From the NCBI RefSeq assembly GCF_032190635.1, contig NZ_JAVLAS010000005.1, positions 1 through 35,796 of the forward strand: a stretch of 35,796 nt of DNA, given 5' to 3'. This DNA comes from Levilactobacillus zymae. GTDB taxonomy: Bacteria > Bacillota > Bacilli > Lactobacillales > Lactobacillaceae. The stretch's first letter is position 1. Every line of letters starts with the position of its first letter. The translations under genes and the position numbers were made by a program. Positions 31,744 through 35,796 of this stretch are shown in pieces. The notes under the pieces were generated by a model, which did no database searches, was not told where the DNA came from, and saw only the letters and a program-made list of their open reading frames with translations.

Positions 31744-32204
31744 ATGCTCAAAGTGTCAAGAATACCGATCCTGCTGAAAGTAGCGGCTACGATGGTGGTA
31801 AAAAGGTGAGTGGGATTAAGCGCCATCTTGCTGTAGATATCAATGGGCTGCCGATGGCAGTCCATGTGACAACCGCCAATGTTTCTGAGCGTGATGGCGC
31901 CAATGCGCTACTGGCGTTAAACAAATCACAGTTTGACCTGGTTCAACGAGTAATGGCCGATGGTGGTTATACTGGTAACAACTTCGCTCAATCAGTTCAG
32001 GCAATGATTAACGCTGAAGTCATTATTGCTAAACAGAGTGACCTTAGGCACGGTCAAGTGACCCCGCAACGCTGGGTTATCGAACGCAGTTTTAGCTGGC
32101 TAGGAAAATATCGGCGCCTCTGGCGCAATTGTGAGCGAAAGCTGAACACCAGTAAGATGATGATTAGCTTAGCCTTCCTGCGAATACTCTTGAAAAGATT
32201 CTAA
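31701..32204 (+). CDS. IS5-family transposase, second frame (OrfB, catalytic)
   Basis: This DDE catalytic part contains ILDAQSVKNTD (first Asp), VMADGGYTG (second Asp) and WVIERSFSWLGKYRRL (Glu, with the Y-R-R-L signature of IS5). The nominal ATG at 31701 lies within the frameshift hairpin; the frame is open from 31677, so it is made as the C-terminal part of a fusion. The protein appears complete. Confidence 0.9.
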   Translation: MAQKRSVYTSFIILDAQSVKNTDPAESSGYDGGKKVSGIKRHLAVDINGLPMAVHVTTANVSERDGANALLALNKSQFDLVQRVMADGGYTGNNFAQSVQAMINAEVIIAKQSDLRHGQVTPQRWVIERSFSWLGKYRRLWRNCERKLNTSKMMISLAFLRILLKRF

Positions 32205-32212
32205 ACACGTTC

Positions 32213-32985
32213 TAAGTCCTCAAAACTAGTAAAACGTGTTTGAAAAATAAATTCTCGTTTAAGTAGCGAATGGAAAGCTTCGAGCGGACCGTTATCATAT
32301 GGATAACCTTGTTTGGAATATGAATGCCTAATCAGGTGCCGCTTTAACAGGCCTTCATAAGCAATACTGGTGTATTGTGAACCCATATCAGAGTGCAAAA
32401 AGGTTGGCTTAGAAGCCCTGCTCAAGGCTTGCAACAATGTCTTAATAATCAGTTTCGATGCCATCTCCTTGCCAATGTTGAAAGCGATGATTTGCTTACT
32501 AGCTTGGTCAAAGATGGTACTTAGATAAACCCAAGTGCCTGGTCTTAGTTCTAGGTAGGTTATGTCAGCACGCCAAATAGTTCCGATTAGATGGTTCTTA
32601 ATCAAGTTAGGCCGTTGAGAATAATCTACATGGGTGCCTGGCTTCTTAAAACGCCGCCCCATTAGTGATCGAATGCCTAACTCCTGCATTAATCGGTAGA
32701 CACGATTGGGGCCAATGACTACACCAAGTCTTCTCATGGCAATTGTGATCCGAGGGTACCCATAGGCTTTATAATTATTTTTCCAAATTTCAAAGATCTG
32801 GCTTTTTAAAATCGTATCTTGTTTATCATGACGACTTGTCTGATAGTGTTTCCAATGATAATACGTACTTTTAGAAAGCCCTAAGGCTTTCAAGATTATC
32901 CAGAGGCGGTGTTTACATAATTGTTCGTTGATAAAGTCTATGGCTTTAACTTTACCTAATGCCTTCCCAGTAACACCGCCGCTGC
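32213..32985 (-). pseudogene. IS3-family transposase OrfB, 3' end split off by IS5
   Basis: The IS3 DDE domain contains WRADITYLELRPGTWVYLS, LHSDMGSQYTS and NGPLEAFHSLLKREF. It reads from the frameshift site near 32986 down to the IS5 junction. The last piece is on the other side of IS5 at 31332-31268 (LVLRVENYINWYNTERIRING, then stop). With the insertion the frame ends at SFEDLERV inside IS5. The nominal start at 32893 is a TTG; a -1 fusion with OrfA is more likely. Confidence 0.85.
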
Positions 32986-33219
32986 TTTTAAAATTTCATT
33001 TTCTTCTTTTAACTGCTGGTTTTCTTTCTGTAGTTGCTTGAAGGCTTCAACACTTGTTACGCCACCGTCAGGTAGTTCAACTAATTTGGCCCGCTTGATC
33101 CAATGACTGATGGTGGTTGGATGAACCCCATATTCATTGGCTAAGGATTTCTTTGAACGATTTTCATTGTGATAAAGCTTAACGATGTTGTTTTTAAATT
33201 CATCTGAATAATATTTCAT
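32956..33219 (-). CDS. IS3-family OrfA (HTH protein)
   Basis: This 87-residue protein begins MKYYSDEFKNNIVKLYHN. The helix-turn-helix is LANEYGVHPTTISHWIKRAK and a leucine-zipper-like region ends it. The ATG at 33219 follows AGGAG; the frame open to 33258 lies outside a likely ribosome site. TTTAAAA at 32992-32986 is in phase for -1 slippage into OrfB. Confidence 0.85.
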   Translation of the reverse strand: MKYYSDEFKNNIVKLYHNENRSKKSLANEYGVHPTTISHWIKRAKLVELPDGGVTSVEAFKQLQKENQQLKEENEILKAAAVLLGRH

Positions 33220-33381
33220 AAAAAAACTCCTATTCTGATTTTTATCATTATGACACAAAATCTAATGATTTTGGTACCAAATTTCAGTATAGGAGCAGTA
33301 TGACTAATTGTTGAAACCTATTTATACCACCAAATAAATACCTTTATGCGTTTTATGTATTCCGTTAGTACTACTTTTATC

Positions 33382-33410
33382 TTGATTTTGTGTTCTTAAA
33401 GTCGTATTAT
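33382..33410 (+). promoter_or_regulatory. parA promoter
   Basis: TTGATT (33382-33387) and TATTAT (33405-33410) are spaced by 17 bp, about 65 bp before the parA start. It lies in the only native stretch between the IS3 end and parA. Confidence 0.75.
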
Positions 33411-33418
33411 GTAGAAGA

Positions 33419-33447
33419 ATAAGGTATTTGTTAAGTATTACCTTTAT
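33419..33447. promoter_or_regulatory. Inverted repeat at the parA promoter, candidate par operator/centromere
   Basis: ATAAGGTA (33419-33426) faces TACCTTTAT (33439-33447), and ATACCTTTAT recurs upstream at 33338-33347. Repeated sites around a par promoter are typical for binding by the small partner protein, giving both autorepression and a partition site. Confidence 0.55.
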
Positions 33448-33474
33448 CTTTATATGTTAGGAGGAAAGTGTGTT

Positions 33475-34284
33475 ATGCAAGTAATCAGTTTTATGGCTAT
33501 CAAAGGTGGCGTTGGTAAAACCACAATGGCATTTCAGTTCGCCAAATTTTTACAAACACAAGATCAAAAAGTTTTGATGATCGATTTGGACGCACAGAAG
33601 AGTTTGACGGGCACTTTTGAAAATGAACATTTTAATTTCAGTGGAAAGCCCACCATTGCAGATGTCCTAGAAAAACCAAGCTCCGGGTTAATTGAGACAC
33701 AAGTTCAGGATAATATCGCGATAATTCCATCAACTAGCAACCTGGAAGAAGTAGCAGATCGTTTAGCCTCAAAACCAAATAGAGAATTGCTATTATTTAT
33801 GTGGTTTGTTAAAAATGCGCAAGAACTGAATCAAAAATATGACTACATAATTATCGACTTGCCACCAGCTTGGAACCTGTTAAGCAAAAATGGTGTAGCT
33901 GTAGCCGATAAAATCATTTCTCCAATGGAACCAAGTCGATTTGGGTATGAAAGTCATACAAAAGTATTGCAAAGTGTGGGAACTTTACAAGATGAAGTTG
34001 TTGATCCAGTTAGTGGTAAATCATATATTACTGCCAACGTATTCTTTTTAGGCAATCGAATCAAACACAATACTAATTCTTCTCACGAATTTTTATCAGC
34101 ACTCAAACATATAGATAATGTCATTGGGGTTATCCCAGAAAAGGAATTAGTTAACGCTAGTATGCTTGCAAAGGAGGGCATACTAGAATATGCAACCCAG
34201 AATGACAAGTTGCATGAACAAGAGCCATTTCTCAAACTATTAAGTGACGTGTTTTCAGAAATCCAAAAACAGGGGAATGATTAA
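33475..34284 (+). CDS. parA: ParA-type partition ATPase
   Basis: This 269-residue protein has the deviant Walker A KGGVGKTT (residues 10-17), the A' motif MIDLDAQKSLT and Walker B YIIIDLPPAW. Small ParA proteins of this kind distribute plasmid copies over the nucleoid with a small DNA-binding partner. The ATG at 33475 is preferred because TAGGAGG lies ten bases upstream; the ATG at 33454 would include that site. The next gene starts three bases after the stop. Confidence 0.95.
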   Translation: MQVISFMAIKGGVGKTTMAFQFAKFLQTQDQKVLMIDLDAQKSLTGTFENEHFNFSGKPTIADVLEKPSSGLIETQVQDNIAIIPSTSNLEEVADRLASKPNRELLLFMWFVKNAQELNQKYDYIIIDLPPAWNLLSKNGVAVADKIISPMEPSRFGYESHTKVLQSVGTLQDEVVDPVSGKSYITANVFFLGNRIKHNTNSSHEFLSALKHIDNVIGVIPEKELVNASMLAKEGILEYATQNDKLHEQEPFLKLLSDVFSEIQKQGND

Positions 34285-34287
34285 CTT

Positions 34288-34530
34288 ATGGCAAACAAAT
34301 TTGAAAAGTTTTCAAGTACCAACAACGATTACCAAGTGGCTAGAGACATTCAGCAAAAAGATGCACTTAACGAAAAATTGAATTGGGAACGAAAAGTAAA
34401 GACAAGCTTCTCAATTCAACAAAAGAATATTGATCGTTTAGATGAAATGGTTAATCAGTTGAACGCAAAATCAAGATCAACCTTATTAGATACCATAATA
34501 GAAAATGCTTATAGAGACTTTCAAGAATAA
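34288..34530 (+). CDS. Small ParB-like partner protein (RHH-type)
   Basis: This 80-residue protein begins MANKFEKFSSTNNDYQVARD. The C-terminal 45 residues (VKTSFSIQQKNIDRLDEMVN, then a final helix) look like a ribbon-helix-helix DNA-binding fold. It follows parA by three bases. Such small proteins replace ParB in type Ib partition systems and bind repeats near the par promoter. The fold is inferred by pattern. Confidence 0.75.
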   Translation: MANKFEKFSSTNNDYQVARDIQQKDALNEKLNWERKVKTSFSIQQKNIDRLDEMVNQLNAKSRSTLLDTIIENAYRDFQE

Positions 34531-34721
34531 TTGAGTGGGGAAAATGATGAAATCACAAATAGTTGATAGCAATAACTGATACGAAGACCTTGTATCTGAT
34601 CAACGGACTCAACGGACCGATGGGGGCTTGTAAAGTATACAAGACAGAATAAAGTTGCCGATAGGTAAGCGCTATGCTAGACTATGACTAATTTAACAAC
34701 CGAATAAAGAGATCAAGCTAA

Positions 34722-34849
34722 ACAGAAAAATCCCCGATTCATGAGGAATCAGGGATTTTGGGTTTAGCAAGTAGCTACACGACAGCTACTTAGATTCAGT
34801 CGATTTTAACTTGCCGGTCTAAATCGACTGAACATTGTTCTTAATTTGT
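34722..34849 (-). ncRNA. Probable structured small RNA upstream of repA
   Basis: A minus-strand promoter, TTGTCC (34885-34880) and TATAAT (34861-34856) with 18 bp spacing, would start an RNA near 34849. It contains a perfect 12-bp stem (34795-34806 with 34821-34832) and a perfect 8-bp stem (34769-34776 with 34784-34791). It ends at the hairpin 34727-34759 followed by TTTTTC. It lies antisense to the region between par and rep and may control copy number by pairing with a rep leader. Expression is unproven. Confidence 0.5.
34727..34759 (-). terminator. Terminator hairpin between par and rep (works leftward)
   Basis: A 14-position stem (34727-34740 with 34746-34759, AAAATCCC and GATTC cores, one mismatch) has a T-run on the minus strand. 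On the plus strand it is followed by GGGTTTAG only, so it could also end par transcription more weakly. Confidence 0.75.
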
Positions 34850-34915
34850 AAGTTAATTATACCGCAAACCAGTCCCAAAGGACAAGTTAAGGATAGTTAA
34901 AAACAAATTAAAGTC

Positions 34916-34956
34916 AATGGACTAAGTAGCTAACTGAAGCTATTTAGTCCATTTTT
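34916..34956 (+). terminator. Rightward terminator or attenuator in the rep leader
   Basis: A 16-bp stem with one G-U pair (34916-34931 with 34938-34953, AATGGACTAAGTAGCT and partner) ends in T5. Its AAGTAGCTA loop side also occurs at 34769-34777 in the small-RNA region, so pairing between the two transcripts is possible. Confidence 0.7.
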
Positions 34957-35154
34957 GTTGTTAGAAATTAAAAAAAGTTGCCGACTGGGCAACTCACAAA
35001 CAGACACATGCTGGTAAATTACAAAGCCTCAAGGCTAAATGAACGCCTTGTAATTCAGTTAGAGCATATCAGATTTGTATTGTAATGCAAGTCGAATGTT
35101 TTAGCAACTCTCTTTTGAGACAGCGTGTGTCAGTCAAGAAAGGGAGTTTTTATT
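34957..35154 (+). promoter_or_regulatory. repA leader region
   Basis: No gene is seen between the par partner (34530) and repA (35155). This last part has a 7-bp hairpin AGTTGCC/GGCAACT (34976-34994) and a TTACAA-GC/GCCTTGTAA pairing around 35025-35055. A very short frame MNAL-stop starts at 35039. No convincing promoter pair was found for repA; TATTGT (35078-35083) is the best -10. Confidence 0.45.
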
Positions 35155-35796
35155 ATGACAAAATCAACAAATTTCAATTACTATGAAGCCGATAATGTAT
35201 ATGGAGCCTTATTTTTCCAGTTCCCTAAGGTATTAATGTATGGCGAGCAATACAAGCATTTAAGCAGTGACGCTAAATTGGCTTATATGGTACTGAAAGA
35301 TCGGCTCGAGTATTCTTTGCGCAACCACTGGGTTGATGAAGATAATCATGTTTACTTTATTTTTACCGTTCAAGAATTACAGGACTTATTTAACTGTGCT
35401 ACTGAAAAAGCCGTTAAAATTAAAAAAGAATTACAAACAGCCAATCTATTAAAACAAATTCAAATGGGATTTAATCCTAAAACGAAAAAGAATGAACCGA
35501 ATCGTTTATACCTTTCCAAGCTCGATGTGAAAGCAACTGATGTCTATTTAAGGGGCGAATATGGACAAGAAACGTCGAAATCCCTTGCTACGAGCGGAAT
35601 TTCGAAAATCGAAAGTCCGCATGACTTCGTTGGATCCCTTGCTACGAGCGGAATTTCGAAAATCGAAAGTCCGCATGACTTCGTTGACAATAGCTCTCAA
35701 TCCCTTGCTACGAGCGGAATTTCGAAAATCGAAAGCAATCTATATAAAGACTCTAAAAACATAGATACTAATAGATACAATATAGATACTCAAAAG
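35155..35796 (+). CDS. repA: Replication initiator RepA, N-terminal part (continues at base 1)
   Basis: This is the first 214 codons of a RepA_N-family plasmid initiator, which binds the origin and starts theta replication. The ATG at 35155 has AGGGAG (35141-35146) eight bases upstream. Residues 15-130 form the RepA_N winged-helix domain, with typical stretches such as LFFQFPKVLM and LSSDAKLAYMVLKDRL. Residues 143-195 are repetitive (SLATSGISKIES three times) because the DNA carries direct repeats. There is no stop: the frame leaves the window in phase and continues as frame 1 at base 1, giving 367 residues in all. The shorter rightward frame at 35561-35764 is only a shadow of the repeats. 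Confidence 0.95.
   Translation, partial: MTKSTNFNYYEADNVYGALFFQFPKVLMYGEQYKHLSSDAKLAYMVLKDRLEYSLRNHWVDEDNHVYFIFTVQELQDLFNCATEKAVKIKKELQTANLLKQIQMGFNPKTKKNEPNRLYLSKLDVKATDVYLRGEYGQETSKSLATSGISKIESPHDFVGSLATSGISKIESPHDFVDNSSQSLATSGISKIESNLYKDSKNIDTNRYNIDTQK
35581..35735 (+). repeat. Direct repeats inside repA, candidate oriV iterons
   Basis: Two 52-bp copies (35581-35632 and 35635-35686) and a 35-bp third copy (35701-35735) start TCCCTTGCTACGAGCGG. The periods are 54 and 66 bp, both multiples of three, so the copies also encode a repeated peptide. Each copy holds the inverted repeat TTTCGA-AAA-TCGAAA. RepA_N plasmids such as pAD1 and pSK41 have their origin within the central part of rep, so these are the likely RepA binding sites. 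The repeats are seen directly; the origin role is inferred. Confidence 0.8.

Larger units (their letters stand above)
31333..32212 (+). mobile_element. Complete IS5-family (IS427/IS1031-type) element, 880 bp
   Basis: The ends are inverted repeats beginning GAACGTGTTT, flanked by TAA on both sides (31330-31332, 32213-32215). TNA target duplications fit the IS427 group. The target lay in the GAGGAC-TAA-GTCCTC palindrome of the IS3 orfB. Two overlapping frames with a programmed frameshift signal make the transposase. Confidence 0.92.
31235..33297 (-). mobile_element. IS3-family element interrupted by an IS5 element
   Basis: The outer ends are related inverted repeats (TGCTCCTA, then TTTGGTAC about 20 bases in). 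They are flanked by GTA (31232-31234 and 33298-33300). Without the inserted 880-bp element and its 3-bp duplication the IS3 is 1180 bp. OrfA is intact; orfB is split near its 3' end, so this copy cannot make a full transposase. Confidence 0.85.

Noticed and set aside
34541..34579. Possible small peptide after the par partner gene (MMKSQIVDSNN)
   Set aside because: Eleven residues only and no pattern to support translation beyond a weak purine-rich stretch.
35581..35735. CRISPR-like repeats
   Set aside because: Only three copies, with short and unequal spacers, lying in phase within repA; better explained as iterons.

Overview
The window is almost certainly a complete circular plasmid of a Lactobacillaceae bacterium (Lactiplantibacillus/Levilactobacillus/Lacticaseibacillus type), cut open inside its replication gene. 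The reading frame that opens at 35155 runs off the right edge in phase and continues in frame 1 at base 1. Joining the two ends gives one RepA_N-type initiator of 367 residues. No rRNA, tRNA or CRISPR array was seen. The host group is inferred from the gene families (lactobacillar RepA_N, trs/tra-type transfer genes, Hol-Tox toxins, IS types) and is not proven by a marker gene.

Layout. (1) Maintenance: repA (35155-35796 joined to 1-462) carries direct repeats inside its coding region, a likely origin. A small-antitoxin/zeta-toxin pair follows (618-1506). parA plus a small partner gene sit just upstream (33475-34530). A highly structured 600-bp leader, with a probable small antisense-strand RNA, separates par from rep. 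(2) Conjugation: two small leftward genes (one broken by a stop), an oriT with an RSF1010/MOBQ-like nic motif, and a long rightward operon-like block (2277-19810). The block encodes a MOBQ relaxase, CagC-like and PrgI/TcpE-like membrane proteins, TrsD-like protein, VirB4 ATPase, an EssB/YukC-like membrane protein, a two-domain cell-wall hydrolase, a thioredoxin-like protein, a T4CP split into separate membrane and ATPase genes, a lipoprotein, a VirB6-like protein, a topoisomerase III and an ArdC/LtrC-like metalloprotease protein. (3) A leftward three-gene cassette, MFS exporter - HD hydrolase - degenerate S-adenosylhomocysteine-hydrolase-like protein (20355-23551), flanked on both sides by a type I toxin-antitoxin module (Hol-Tox peptide plus convergent RNA) in the same orientation. 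(4) An accessory zone (24122-33300): an AlbA_2/Schlafen-type gene, an ArsR/NTF2-like divergent pair around a 34-bp palindrome, recombinase and FRG-like remnants, a QacA/EmrB efflux gene and its TetR regulator pulled apart by a complete IS30 element, and an IS3-family element interrupted by an intact IS5-family element.

How it works together: RepA, ParA and partner, zeta and the two type I modules provide replication and retention. The relaxase, accessory proteins, T4CP and envelope-spanning channel provide self-transfer. The inferred nick puts the toxin-antitoxin/rep side in first and the tra genes in last. The accessory region carries two drug-exporter-type genes with local operators and is where insertion sequences have collected. 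The least explained parts are the SAHH-like/HD/MFS cassette, the AlbA_2 gene, and the structured RNAs near rep and after topB. All functions are read from sequence motifs only; no database search was run.
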